Shown: positions 1 through 8,522 of the stretch, in pieces
Layout of the letters: each line of letters opens with the position of its first letter
How positions within the stretch are numbered: the stretch's first letter is position 1
Assembly: GCA_027313705.1 (NCBI GenBank)
Contig: DAHVDE010000075.1
Span: 1 to 64,000 of the forward strand
Length of the DNA: 64,000 nt
Reading direction: 5' to 3'
Origin: Actinomycetota bacterium
GTDB lineage: Bacteria > Actinomycetota > Actinomycetes > Streptosporangiales > Streptosporangiaceae
Program-made: the position numbers and the translations under genes
Notes under the pieces: generated by a model
What the model saw: only the letters and a program-made list of their open reading frames with translations
Database searches by the model: none
What the model was told of the DNA's origin: nothing

Positions 1-191
1 TGCTCACGTTCTCAATGCTCGTCGCCCTGGGCGGCGCCGACGCCCAGGTGCGCGGGCACGTCAACGCGAACCTGCGAGTCGGCAACACCCGCGCGAGGCT
101 GCTCGCCGTGCTGACCGTGCTCGTGCCCTTCATCGGCTACCCCCGCACCCTCAACGGCCTCGCCGCACTCAACGACATCACCAGAAGCTGA
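1..191 (+). CDS. Carboxymuconolactone decarboxylase family protein (C-terminal part)
   Basis: The reading frame is open from base 3 and ends at TGA 189-191, so the N-terminus lies left of the window. The visible 62 residues (LTFSMLVALGGADAQVRGH at the start, then a helix ending in VPFIGYPRTLNGLAALND) resemble the end of CMD/AhpD-like all-alpha proteins, in which the 'PFIGYPR.LNAL' tail is common. These are small trimeric or hexameric proteins with decarboxylase or peroxidase-type activity; the catalytic Cys motif would be upstream and cannot be seen. An aldo/keto reductase start follows 23 bases later, so the two were probably one operon. Confidence 0.7.
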   Translation, partial: LTFSMLVALGGADAQVRGHVNANLRVGNTRARLLAVLTVLVPFIGYPRTLNGLAALNDITRS

Positions 192-214
192 ACACCAACA
201 ACAAGGAGCACGAC

Positions 215-523
215 ATGGAATACCGGATGCTGGGCCGGACCGGGGTATCGGTGAGCCCGCTGTGCCTGGGCACGATGATGCTCGGGCCGTGGGGCAACGA
301 CGACCGCGCCGACACGACCCGCATCATCCACCGCGCCCTCGACGCCGGGATCAACTTCGTCGACACCGCCGACGTCTACTCAGGCGGCATCTCTGAGGAG
401 ATCACCGGCGAGGCCCTGCAAGGACACCGCGACGAGGTCGCCTACCTGGCGCAGAAAGTCGGTATTCCGCCTAAGGTGTTCCTCAAAAGCCGCCCGTGTA
501 CCAGGATCGTCGTTTATATGTAG
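215..523 (+). pseudogene. Aldo/keto reductase, 3'-truncated
   Basis: A clear AKR N-terminus starts at an ATG preceded by AAGGAG: the first residues MEYRMLGRTGVSVSPLCLGT, then GINFVDTADVYSGG carrying the catalytic Asp and Tyr of the family, and GHRDEVAYLAQKVG. Similarity stops at about residue 85 (near base 465); AKR proteins are normally about 320 residues, so three quarters of the enzyme, including the catalytic Lys/His region and NADPH site, is missing. The last 15-20 codons are read from DNA that belongs to the opposite-strand gene. The protein should be inactive. Upstream neighbour is a CMD-family gene with which it was probably co-transcribed. Confidence 0.75.
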
Positions 524-919
524 CGTGATGTAGTCGCCGTCGCGGATGCCGATAGTCACGTCCAGCTCGTCCGTCAGAGCCCGCTCTACTCGATCCGAGT
601 ACCTAACAGTCCGCGAAGTAAGATAGACAAGGCTTTTCGGACTCCGCCCAAACTCCCGGAGTCGTTCAACGGTACGACGGATCTTAGCTTCTGCATCAAT
701 CTCGACGCTGGCTTGGTAGTAGGTCTCGGGACGCATGCTGTCCTCGAAGATAGCGCCGTCCCGAGCATCGGCCCCGCCGTCTTTCAGCCCACCCAGTGGG
801 ATGAAAGAGATGCCGACCAGGCTGCTGTAGAAGGCGTTCGCGAACCTCTCGAACTGAAACCCCTCGGCCTTATCCAAAGCGATTTGCACGATATCGACCG
901 GAATACGCTCACTCGGCAC
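380..919 (-). pseudogene. Restriction-endonuclease-like (PD-(D/E)XK-type) protein, 3'-truncated fragment
   Basis: The frame begins at GTG 919 with GGAG nearby and gives about 150 residues of plausible protein: a helical start (DKAEGFQFERFANAFYSSL), then GGLKDGGADARDG followed by ETYYQASVEID and VERLREFGRSPKSLVYLTSR. The order helix-GxxDGGxDA-strand-Q-x-x resembles Mrr/NACHT-associated REase domains, where Asp and a Q/ExK pair bind metal; here the position after Gln reads ASVE, so the canonical Lys is not evident. From about base 465 leftwards the frame is simply the antisense of the aldo/keto reductase gene, so the true C-terminus is lost. The assignment is by fold pattern only and may be wrong in detail. 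Confidence 0.45.
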
Positions 920-1205
920 AGGATCTCCAACCTCTAATGGATCGATCCGTCACGCAGTACTTAGAACCACGATCTGGCTGCGGGTAGCCGTTCGGTCTCG
1001 CTAGGCGCGCTGAGACCCTGTCCCGGCAAGCCGGATCCAGACAGCCGACTAGATCCGTCCTGGCCTACACGCCTGTGCCGACGACGACCCTCAGCACGTA
1101 TTCAGCACCGCTAACCACACGCGCCCGCTCACAGCCGCGTATGGCCGCCTACAGCGAGATCGGCTCCCGACAGCGTTCGCGCTGGTCAGAGGCTGTCTCG
1201 CGAGG
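920..1205. other. Gene-free stretch between the truncated gene and tRNA-Tyr
   Basis: No open frame with coding character or convincing start was found on either strand. This is the 3' side of the tRNA gene, the usual landing side for tRNA-targeting integrases, but no integrase and no repeated copy of the tRNA 3' end was seen in it. Confidence 0.5.
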
Positions 1206-1290
1206 TGGTGGCAGGTGTTGGGTTCGAACCAACGTAGGCTGAGCCGACGGTTTTACAGACCGCTCCCTTTGGCCACTCGGGCAACCTGCC
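1206..1290 (-). tRNA. tRNA-Tyr (anticodon GTA)
   Basis: Read on the minus strand from 1290, the acceptor arm GGCAGGT pairs with ACCTGCC, the D arm is CCC...GGG, the anticodon stem GCGGT/ACCGT encloses the loop CTGTAAA (anticodon GTA), there is a long variable arm of about 13 nt as expected for bacterial tRNA-Tyr (class II), and the T arm GTTGG-TTCGAAC-CCAAC is perfect. The discriminator A is at 1209 and CCA is encoded at 1208-1206. It decodes UAC/UAU. It stands alone, with no neighbouring tRNA. Confidence 0.96.
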
Positions 1291-1504
1291 TTCGCTGTCC
1301 AACGAGGACAGCACGTTGAAGGATAGCGGAACAACCGCTCCCCGTCACATTGACCGTCATCGAGGCTCTCTGGCCCCGCAACTGGTCAGCTTGCGGCTTC
1401 GTGGGTATGCCAGCTGTGAAGAAACGACCCTGCCTGATCCCGCGTGGTGACAGTTCCGGACTTACCGGTGCACACTACGCGGACAGTACACCAGGGGGTA
1501 GCTG

Positions 1505-2914
1505 GTGCAATTCACTGACCGCGCCGACGCGGGCCGGCGCCTTGCCAGGAGGCTTGATTATCTCCGCGGCGGCGACGTCGTGGTGCTTGGCCTGCCACGC
1601 GGCGGTGTTCCTGTCGCGTTCGAGGTGGCGAGGGCGCTCGGCGCGCCGCTTGACGTGATCGTCGTGCGCAAGCTGGGGGCGCCGTTCCAGCCCGAGCTTG
1701 CCATGGGCGCCGTGGGCGAAGGAGGCGTCAGGGTTACCAATGATGATCTTATCCGCCGGGCCGGCGTCACGGCGGGCGAACTCGCGGCCGTGGAGCGGCG
1801 GGAGCTTGCTGACCTCGCGCTTCAGGCCGCGCGGTTCCGTGCCGGGCGACCGCACGTGGACATTGCCGGCAAGAACGTGATCGTGGTCGATGACGGGATC
1901 GCGACCGGTTCGACGGCGAGCGCGGCGTGCCAGGTGGCGCGCGGGCAGGGCGCAGGGACGGTGATTATGGCTGCTCCGGTCGGTGCTCCTGAGTCTATCG
2001 AGATGCTGCGCGCCTTCTGCGACGAGGTGGTGTGCCTGGACGCACCGCCCTGGTTCTCCGCCGTCGGCACCTGGTACGACGATTTCAGCCACGTACCTGA
2101 CGCCGAGGTCACAAAGCTCCTCGCCCAGGCGGCCAGCTCCCTTCCAGCAGCGCCAGCACCGCGTGATCCCCGAAATTCACCACCTTCATCGGCCAGTAAG
2201 GCAGCGGGGCCGCTCCCCGGTCAGCAAGCCATCGACGAGCCCGTGGAAGTCCTGGCGGGGCCGGTCAGGCTGGCCGGGCAGCTGACGATTCCGGTGGGGG
2301 CCGACGGGATCGTGGTCTTCGTGCACGGCAGCGGCAGCAGCAGGCGCAGTCCGCGCAACCGTTACGTGGCCACCCAGCTCAATGAGGCTGGGTTCGGCAC
2401 CCTGCTCTTCGACCTGCTGACCACGCAGGAGGAACTTGACCGGGCCAACGTCTTCGACGTCGAGATGCTGGCGAGCCGGCTGACCGAGGTTGCTTGCTGG
2501 CTGCGGTCCAGGCCCGATGCCGCCTGGATGCCTGTCGGCTATTTCGGTGCCAGCACTGGGGCGGCCGCAGCGCTCTGGGCCGCCGCCGAGCCTGCCGCGG
2601 AAGTTGCCGCGGTGGTGTCCCGTGGCGGCCGGCCTGATTTGGCGCAGGCGAGGCTGCCCGCCGTGCGGTCACCGACTCTGCTGATCGTGGGCGGCAGGGA
2701 CGAGGTCGTGCTCGGCCTTAACAAGGCGGCGCAGCGGGCGCTGCGCTGCGAGAACCGGCTGGCCGTCGTGCCTGGAGCGACGCACCTGTTCGAGGAACCG
2801 GGAACACTGCAGACCGTGACGCGGCTGGCAAGGGACTGGTTCGGCGTGTACTTCGGGGCCGGCCCGCGCAGCTGGGCGAGCCTGGGCGGGACCCAAGCCG
2901 CCCCGCCTCCCTAA
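1505..2914 (+). CDS. Phosphoribosyltransferase-alpha/beta hydrolase fusion protein
   Basis: The product has 469 residues and starts at GTG behind a G-rich Shine-Dalgarno stretch (near 1494-1499). Residues about 10-205 form a type I phosphoribosyltransferase domain: LGLPRGGVPVA near the start and the PRPP loop VIVVDDGIATGST at 125-137. A Pro/Ala/Ser-rich linker (about 208-245) leads to a dienelactone-hydrolase-like alpha/beta domain with an oxyanion segment VHGSGSS (273-279), nucleophile Ser350 in GASTG, Asp in GGRDEVV and His in GATHLFEE. The same two-domain arrangement is known in Mycobacterium (Rv0571c, in the dormancy regulon); the substrates are not established. It converges with the next gene, and their stop codons overlap (TAA 2912-2914 with TAG 2911-2913 on the other strand). 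Confidence 0.88.
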   Translation: MQFTDRADAGRRLARRLDYLRGGDVVVLGLPRGGVPVAFEVARALGAPLDVIVVRKLGAPFQPELAMGAVGEGGVRVTNDDLIRRAGVTAGELAAVERRELADLALQAARFRAGRPHVDIAGKNVIVVDDGIATGSTASAACQVARGQGAGTVIMAAPVGAPESIEMLRAFCDEVVCLDAPPWFSAVGTWYDDFSHVPDAEVTKLLAQAASSLPAAPAPRDPRNSPPSSASKAAGPLPGQQAIDEPVEVLAGPVRLAGQLTIPVGADGIVVFVHGSGSSRRSPRNRYVATQLNEAGFGTLLFDLLTTQEELDRANVFDVEMLASRLTEVACWLRSRPDAAWMPVGYFGASTGAAAALWAAAEPAAEVAAVVSRGGRPDLAQARLPAVRSPTLLIVGGRDEVVLGLNKAAQRALRCENRLAVVPGATHLFEEPGTLQTVTRLARDWFGVYFGAGPRSWASLGGTQAAPPP

Positions 2915-3396
2915 TCCTCCGTGCCGCAGCACATGAGCTCGACCAGCGAGACCCCGGTCTCGCCGGCATTGTGACCGCACAGGACGTCGGCAAGTTCGGC
3001 AAACCTGCGGGCACGGTCGGCGTCCCTGCCGTGCTCGGCACACAGCCCGCTGGCCCGGCTGGCGCAGTCCCAGCAGCCCGCAGGGGCCGCGCCGGAAGTA
3101 CGGTACTCGATCGCGTCGATCAGGGCCGCGAGGATGATGTCGAGTTGCCGCTCGGTGAAGGCCGCTTCCCTGCGGCCGCGCTGCCTCGCACGGGTCACCA
3201 GTGATGCGACGGTGGTCGCCGTCCGCTTATCCCAGTGACTGAGCCTGGCAAGGAACCGCCGGTCGGTGGCGGTCAGTTCCACGCCGTGCAGTGCGGCATT
3301 GAGTTCGGCTCTGGCGGCTGCCCGGCCGGAATCCCCTGCTCGGTTCGCGGTCGCTCGGCCTGGCCTGACGGCCTGCTGTTGAGCGAGATCAGTCAT
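2911..3396 (-). CDS. Hypothetical protein with Cys/His cluster
   Basis: I choose ATG 3396 (161 residues) rather than the longer frame to 3495 because a strong GGGGAGGAGG Shine-Dalgarno lies directly upstream of it. The N-terminal 30 residues are Ala/Arg-rich and look disordered; residues 35-100 are predicted helical (ATDRRFLARLSHWDKR, FTERQLDIILAALIDAIE). The C-terminal part has Cys108-x2-Cys111-x7-Cys119-x2-His122, then Cys140-x-His142 and a CysCys pair at 156-157, which could bind zinc. I do not recognise the family. It is divergent from korA and convergent with the PRTase-hydrolase gene. Confidence 0.7.
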   Translation of the reverse strand: MTDLAQQQAVRPGRATANRAGDSGRAAARAELNAALHGVELTATDRRFLARLSHWDKRTATTVASLVTRARQRGRREAAFTERQLDIILAALIDAIEYRTSGAAPAGCWDCASRASGLCAEHGRDADRARRFAELADVLCGHNAGETGVSLVELMCCGTED

Positions 3397-3782
3397 GAGA
3401 CTGCGGCCTCCTCCCCGTGAAAACCAACGACGTCGAGTATGACGCGTCTCTCCGTCACCTTGTCGACACGGCACGTAATCGAAACCTAGTCGCAACGCTA
3501 CCGACCGTTAATTGATCGCTCTACGACCGAGATCACACCCGTGGTTGTCGCGGTCATGCCTTTGTCCGGCGTGCACGGGTAATAGGATTCGGCGTGGCAC
3601 CGAGCCGGGCACTGCTGCCGTAACTGTCCCTGACGGCATAGATCCCGGCGGCGAGGTGTTATAGCCCGGGGGTATACGCCCGGGTTCATATCAGAAGCGC
3701 CCCGCCGACGTGGCGCCGCGCCTGAGCGAATACGCCGTCGTCGCGGATACGTGAGGTCGGCGCACAGAGGAGGAACTCCGCT
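3397..3782. promoter_or_regulatory. Divergent intergenic region upstream of korA
   Basis: This 386-base stretch holds no convincing gene and must carry the promoters of korA (+) and of the small Cys/His protein (-). I could not pick a clear -35/-10 pair. The only structured element seen is an inverted repeat at 3665-3684. A strong AGGAGGA ribosome site lies at about 3768-3775 for korA. Confidence 0.5.
3665..3684. promoter_or_regulatory. Inverted repeat CCCGGG-N8-CCCGGG upstream of korA
   Basis: Two CCCGGG hexamers at 3665-3670 and 3679-3684 flank GGTATACG, giving a dyad with 14-bp centre-to-centre spacing about 100 bases before the korA start. It could be an operator or a hairpin in the leader. 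No known regulator is matched with confidence. Confidence 0.3.
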
Positions 3783-5636
3783 GTGAGCAAGCAAATCCAG
3801 CAGCTTGATCGCGTGATCATCAGATTCGCCGGCGATTCAGGCGACGGCATGCAACTCGCTGGCGACAGGTTTACCCAGGAGACGGCGACCTTCGGCAACG
3901 ACCTGTCCACGCTGCCTAACTTCCCCGCCGAGATCCGCGCTCCGGCGGGGACGCTGCCTGGCGTGTCGAGCTTCCAGCTTCACTTCGCCGACCATGACAT
4001 CCTCACTCCTGGCGACGAGCCTGACGTCCTGGTCGCGATGAACCCGGCCGCGCTGAAGGCCAACATCAAGGACCTGCCGCGCGGCGCCGACATCATCGCC
4101 AACACAGACGAGTTCACCAAGCGCAACCTGACCAAGGTCGGCTACGAGAGCAATCCGCTTGAAGACGGCACCCTGGACGGTTACCAGCTGCACGCCATAC
4201 CGATCACCTCGGTGACGGTCAAGGCACTCGAGGGCTTCCAGATCACTAAGAAGGACGCCGAGCGGGCGAAGAACATGTTCTCGCTCGGCATGCTCTGCTG
4301 GCTTTACAACCGTCCGGCGGAGGGCACCCTGCGCTTCCTTGAGTCCAAGTTCGCCAGCAAGCCAGAGATCATGAAGGCGAACACCGCCGCCTTCCAGGCG
4401 GGCTGGAACTACGGCGAGACGACGGAAGAGTTCTCCGTACAGTACGAGATCAAGCCTGCCGCACTGCCGCCAGGCACTTACCGCAACATCACGGGTAACA
4501 TCGCGCTGGCCAACGGCCTGGTGACGGCCAGCAGCCTGACCGGGCTCCCGTTGTTCCTCGGCTCGTATCCGATCACGCCCGCCTCCGACATCTTGCATGA
4601 GCTTTCCAAGCACAAGCGCTTCGGCGTGCGCACGTTCCAGGCCGAGGACGAGATCGCCGGGGTCGGGGCGGCGCTCGGCGCCGCGTTCGGCGGCGCACTC
4701 GGCGTCACGACCACCTCGGGGCCTGGCATGTGCCTGAAGGCGGAGACGATCGGCCTCGCCGTCGCCGTTGAGCTTCCGCTCGTGGTCTGCGATATCCAGC
4801 GGGCAGGCCCGTCGACCGGGATGCCGACCAAGACCGAGCAGGCCGACCTGCTGATGGCGCTGTACGGGCGCAACGGCGAGTCACCGGCCGTGGTGCTCGC
4901 GCCCGCGACTCCGGGCGACTGCTTCGCGACCGCGATCGAGGCGGCCAGGCTCGCGGTGAAGTACCGGACCCCGGTGATCATCTTGTCGGACAGCTACCTG
5001 GCCAATGGCTCGGAGCCCTGGCGAGTGCCGGACGTCAGCGAACTGCCTGACCTGTCCGGCGAGTTCGACTTCGCCGCGCCGAACGGCGACGCCGGAGAGT
5101 TCGAGCCGTTCAGGCGAGACCCGCGGACGCTCGCCAGACCTTGGGCGATTCCGGGAACCAAGGGTCTTGAGCACAGGATCGGCGGCATCGAGAAAGCAGA
5201 CGGCTCGGGGGCCATCTCGTACGACCCGGACAATCACGACCGGATGGTGCGGCTGCGCCAGGCCAAGATCGACGGGATCGCCGCCGACATCGCACCGCTC
5301 GAAGTCGAGGATCCCGGCGGCGACGCGCGCCTGCTCGTGCTCGGCTGGGGTTCCACGTTCGGGTCTATCGGCGCGGCGGTACGCCGGGTGCGCCTCGCTG
5401 GCAGGCCGGTCGCTCAGGCGCATCTGCGCCACCTCTCGCCGTTCCCCGCCAATCTCGGTGAAGTGCTCAAGCGCTACGACAAGGTGCTGGTGCCCGAGAT
5501 CAACCTCGGCCATCTGGCCCTGATACTGCGCGGACGGTATCTCGTCGATGTGATCTCTTACAACCGCGTTCGCGGGCTCCCGTTCCGTGCCGCTGAACTC
5601 GCCGGAGTCATCTTGGATGTGATCGCGCATGACTGA
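3783..5636 (+). CDS. korA: 2-oxoglutarate:ferredoxin oxidoreductase, alpha (fused gamma-alpha) subunit
   Basis: KorA pairs with KorB to oxidise 2-oxoacids (2-oxoglutarate to succinyl-CoA) with CoA, passing electrons to ferredoxin; in actinomycetes it is an alternative to the 2-oxoglutarate dehydrogenase complex. The 617-residue product has an N-terminal gamma domain (residues about 10-190, with RFAGDSGDGM near 14-23) fused to the pyrimidine-binding alpha domain from about 230 (YPITPASDI at 262-270, then AEDEIAGVGAALGAA and TTSGPGMCLKAE). GTG 3783 is chosen because AGGAGGA precedes it by about 8 bases. The gene overlaps korB by 8 bases (ATGACTGA), showing translational coupling. No ferredoxin gene is adjacent. 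Confidence 0.93.
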   Translation: MSKQIQQLDRVIIRFAGDSGDGMQLAGDRFTQETATFGNDLSTLPNFPAEIRAPAGTLPGVSSFQLHFADHDILTPGDEPDVLVAMNPAALKANIKDLPRGADIIANTDEFTKRNLTKVGYESNPLEDGTLDGYQLHAIPITSVTVKALEGFQITKKDAERAKNMFSLGMLCWLYNRPAEGTLRFLESKFASKPEIMKANTAAFQAGWNYGETTEEFSVQYEIKPAALPPGTYRNITGNIALANGLVTASSLTGLPLFLGSYPITPASDILHELSKHKRFGVRTFQAEDEIAGVGAALGAAFGGALGVTTTSGPGMCLKAETIGLAVAVELPLVVCDIQRAGPSTGMPTKTEQADLLMALYGRNGESPAVVLAPATPGDCFATAIEAARLAVKYRTPVIILSDSYLANGSEPWRVPDVSELPDLSGEFDFAAPNGDAGEFEPFRRDPRTLARPWAIPGTKGLEHRIGGIEKADGSGAISYDPDNHDRMVRLRQAKIDGIAADIAPLEVEDPGGDARLLVLGWGSTFGSIGAAVRRVRLAGRPVAQAHLRHLSPFPANLGEVLKRYDKVLVPEINLGHLALILRGRYLVDVISYNRVRGLPFRAAELAGVILDVIAHD

Positions 5637-6678
5637 ACAACCCAAGTCGCTGCGGCTGGTGCCGCATGCTACGGCGAAGCTCAGCACCAAGGACTTCAAG
5701 TCGGACCAGGAAGTCCGCTGGTGCCCTGGTTGCGGTGACTACGCAATCCTTGCCGCCTTCCAGTCCTTCCTGCCCGAACTCGAGGTGCCCAGGGAGAACC
5801 TGGTCATCGTGTCGGGCATCGGCTGCTCGTCCAGGCTGCCTTACTACGTGAACAGCTACGGCCTGCACTCGATCCACGGACGGGCGCCGGCCATCGCCAC
5901 CGGCCTCGCGGCTTCCCGCCAGGACCTGTCGGTGTGGGTGATCACCGGGGACGGAGACGCCCTTTCGATCGGCGGCAATCACCTGATCCACGCACTGCGC
6001 CGCAACGTCAACATCAAGATCCTGCTGTTCAACAACCGGATCTACGGTCTCACCAAGGGCCAGTACTCACCCACCTCAGAGCAGGGCAAGGTCACCAAGT
6101 CGACGCCCTTCGGGTCGCTCGACACGCCCTTCAACCCGTTGTCGCTGGCGATCGGCGCCGAGGCCAGCTTCGTGGCCAGGACAATCGACTCTGACCGCAA
6201 GCACCTGACCAGCGTGCTACGCGCCGCCGCCGACCACAGGGGCGCCGCTTTCGTCGAGATCTACCAGAACTGCCCGATCTTCAACGACGACGCGTTCCTC
6301 CCGCTGACCGAGCCAGGTCCGCGCGAGCAGAACGTGGTCAGGCTCGAGCACGGTGAGCCGGTCAGGTACGGCCCGCAAGGCGAGCGTGGCCTGCGGTTCG
6401 GGAAGTTCGGCTCGATCGAGCCGGCCGACGTGGCGGGAACTGACGCCGGGTCCCTCCTGGTGCACGACGCGCACGCCGAGGACCCATCCTACGCGTTCGC
6501 GCTGTCCAGGCTCGACCGGTCAGACTTCGCGCACACTCCGATCGGCGTGTTCCGCTCGGTCGAGCGGAACACCTACGACGACACGATGGCCGGGCAGATC
6601 ACCGCCGTACGCGACCGGCAGGGCGACGGCGACCTGGCCGCCCTGCTAGCCGGCGGCGACACCTGGCTGGTGAGCTAA
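5629..6678 (+). CDS. korB: 2-oxoglutarate:ferredoxin oxidoreductase, beta subunit
   Basis: KorB carries thiamine diphosphate and a [4Fe-4S] cluster. In the 349-residue product the cluster ligands are visible as Cys32 and Cys35 (WCPGCGDY), Cys66 (GIGCSS) and a Cys near 215 (YQNCPIF). The TPP/Mg site is GDGDALSIGGNH (108-119) followed by NN at 135-136. Length and motifs are normal for the two-subunit Kor enzymes. It ends 6 bases from the convergent enoyl-CoA hydratase gene, so there is hardly room for a dedicated terminator. Confidence 0.94.
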   Translation: MTEQPKSLRLVPHATAKLSTKDFKSDQEVRWCPGCGDYAILAAFQSFLPELEVPRENLVIVSGIGCSSRLPYYVNSYGLHSIHGRAPAIATGLAASRQDLSVWVITGDGDALSIGGNHLIHALRRNVNIKILLFNNRIYGLTKGQYSPTSEQGKVTKSTPFGSLDTPFNPLSLAIGAEASFVARTIDSDRKHLTSVLRAAADHRGAAFVEIYQNCPIFNDDAFLPLTEPGPREQNVVRLEHGEPVRYGPQGERGLRFGKFGSIEPADVAGTDAGSLLVHDAHAEDPSYAFALSRLDRSDFAHTPIGVFRSVERNTYDDTMAGQITAVRDRQGDGDLAALLAGGDTWLVS

Positions 6679-6684
6679 CCCGGC

Positions 6685-7443
6685 TTACCTCCCATGCCGG
6701 CCGGCGCCTTCGACGAACCTGGTGACGTTCTTGACCAGGTCAGCGTCGGCGAGGCTGGCGACGCCGCGCGCGAACTCGTTGGCCATGGCATCGGCGTGAC
6801 TTAGCGGGAGCGACTCGACCGCGGCCAGCCGGTCGTTGCGCAGGCAGGTCTGGGGCAGGGCGGCCAGGTCAGCCGCCAGCCGTTCGGCGGCCTCGCGAGC
6901 CGCTCCGTTCGGCACCACCCGGTTGACCAGGCCGATGCTCAGCGCTTCGCGCGCGTTCACGGCCCGCCCGGTGAGGATCAGGTCCATCGCCCGGCTGAGG
7001 CCGATGAGCCTGGGCAGCCGCACCGTGCCGCCGTCAATGAGCGGAACGCCCCAGCGACGGCAGAAGACACCGAAAGTCGCGTCTTCTTCGGCGACGCGCA
7101 GGTCGCACCACAGCGCTAGCTCGAGCCCGCCGGCGACGGCGTAACCGGCGACCGCCGCGATCACCGGCTTGGAAAGCGCCAGCCTGGTCGGTCCCATCGG
7201 GCCGTCGCCGTCCTCGGAAACCACGTTCCCGGCCGGCGTGCCGACGGCCCTCAGGTCGGCCCCGGCGCAGAACGTGCCGCCCGCGCCGAACAGCACCGCG
7301 ACGTGGGCGCCTGGATCGGCGTCGAACTCCCTGAAGGCTGCGGCCAGTTCTGCCGCGGTAGCCAGGTCGACCGCGTTCCTTACCTCAGGCCGGTCAAGGA
7401 TCACGGTCGTGACCGGCCCGTTCCGCTCGGTCTTTACGCTCAT
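6685..7443 (-). CDS. Enoyl-CoA hydratase/isomerase family protein
   Basis: A crotonase-fold protein of 252 residues when started at ATG 7443 (MSVKTERNGPVTTVILDRP), which fits the family N-terminus; the longer frame to 7545 adds a low-complexity Arg/Gly leader that is unlikely to be protein. Oxyanion-hole segments are visible: GTFCAGADL (56-64) and VAGYAVAGGLELALWCDLR (about 102-120). Around the position of the second catalytic acid the sequence reads GVPLIDGGT, so an Asp, not the usual Glu, would sit there; the reaction (hydratase, isomerase or other acyl-CoA chemistry) cannot be fixed. It is divergent from the secreted hydrolase gene at 7581. Confidence 0.87.
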   Translation of the reverse strand: MSVKTERNGPVTTVILDRPEVRNAVDLATAAELAAAFREFDADPGAHVAVLFGAGGTFCAGADLRAVGTPAGNVVSEDGDGPMGPTRLALSKPVIAAVAGYAVAGGLELALWCDLRVAEEDATFGVFCRRWGVPLIDGGTVRLPRLIGLSRAMDLILTGRAVNAREALSIGLVNRVVPNGAAREAAERLAADLAALPQTCLRNDRLAAVESLPLSHADAMANEFARGVASLADADLVKNVTRFVEGAGRHGR

Positions 7444-7580
7444 GCGCACCCCGCTTCGCACTCGGCCGGCGCCAGTCCCTGCCTGGCGCATTGTTGGACG
7501 CCCGCCAATGCCCCAGTCGGACGACTTGTCTTTTATTCTTAGCAAGTCATTAAGTCAGGGCTCGCGCGTTGGGATCGGCT

Positions 7581-8522
7581 ATGCACGCTAGGTTACGGTG
7601 GTGCGCGGTTGTCACGCTGGCGATCTCTTGCACCATGGTCCCGGCGGTAGTTGTCACGGCGCCTGCGGCGCAGGCCGCCGCTAGCGTGCCGGGGGTCAAG
7701 TGCGTGTCGGCTGTCCGCGCTGACGATGCCCTGGCCGAGCGGATGGCCATTGCCATCACGGCCAGGCTGAACGGCAGAGTCAGCGACACCGGCCTCAACC
7801 TGACCGACAGCAAGACCGGCGTGACCTGCTGGTACCACTCGACCAGGCATTTTTACGCGGCCAGCGCAATCAAGGTGACTATCCTCGCCGCGCTGCTGCG
7901 CAAGGCGCAGGAGCAAAAGCGCAGTCTCACCAGGACCGAACTTGACAATGCCTGGCTCATGATCACGCAGTCCGACAATAACGCCGCGAACTATCTGTGG
8001 TCAGACGTCGGCCTGCCCTTCATGCGGCACTTCCTGGCGCTGGCCAAGATGAAGCAGACCGTGCTCGACTACCACTGGGGCCTGTCGCTGCTCACCGCGC
8101 ATGACGAGATGCTGCTGCTCGAGTTGATCACCGGCCCCAACGACGTGCTCACCAAGCCGTCGAGGATCTACGCCAGGTACCTGATGGCGCACGTCATCCC
8201 GAGTCAGCGCTGGGGCGTGCCGGCCGGCGCACCTAAGAGCGTGATCGTGCACGTCAAGAACGGCTGGCTGCCCTACCCTGGCAGCGCATGGGAGATCAAC
8301 AGCATCGGCACCTTCACGACCACGCATCGTGCCTACCTGATCGCCATGCTGACCTACGACAATCCTTCGATGGCCTACGGCATCGACACCATCGAGGGCG
8401 CCGCCGAGGTAATCCATGCCCTGCTGAATCCCGGCAAGCACGACACGATCCCCGCTTCGGTCCCCGGCCCTTCCTTGGGCATCCCAGACGAGCCGATTCC
8501 GCCGCAGGCCGGCCGGCGTTAG
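7581..8522 (+). CDS. Secreted serine hydrolase, class A beta-lactamase fold
   Basis: The product has 313 residues from ATG 7581; an in-frame TTG at 7569 is a less likely start. The first 33 residues are a signal peptide (basic start, hydrophobic VTLAISCTMVPAVVV, then APAAQAAA cleavage region), so it acts outside the membrane. All three active-site signatures of the penicillin-recognising fold are present in order: Ser95-x-x-Lys98 (SAIK), SDN at 131-133 and KNG at 226-228 in place of KTG/KSG. There is no clear class A Glu166 omega-loop motif, so a true beta-lactamase is less likely than a peptidase/esterase-like homologue. It ends with a 4-base overlap of the convergent solute-binding protein gene. 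Confidence 0.8.
   Translation: MHARLRWCAVVTLAISCTMVPAVVVTAPAAQAAASVPGVKCVSAVRADDALAERMAIAITARLNGRVSDTGLNLTDSKTGVTCWYHSTRHFYAASAIKVTILAALLRKAQEQKRSLTRTELDNAWLMITQSDNNAANYLWSDVGLPFMRHFLALAKMKQTVLDYHWGLSLLTAHDEMLLLELITGPNDVLTKPSRIYARYLMAHVIPSQRWGVPAGAPKSVIVHVKNGWLPYPGSAWEINSIGTFTTTHRAYLIAMLTYDNPSMAYGIDTIEGAAEVIHALLNPGKHDTIPASVPGPSLGIPDEPIPPQAGRR

Noticed and set aside
920-1290. Attachment site of an integrated element at tRNA-Tyr
   Set aside because: No integrase and no second copy of the tRNA 3' end was found within the window, so only the truncated genes hint at it.
7581-8522. True beta-lactamase resistance gene
   Set aside because: SxxK and SDN are present, but the third motif is KNG and the omega-loop Glu motif is not evident; a broader hydrolase call is safer.
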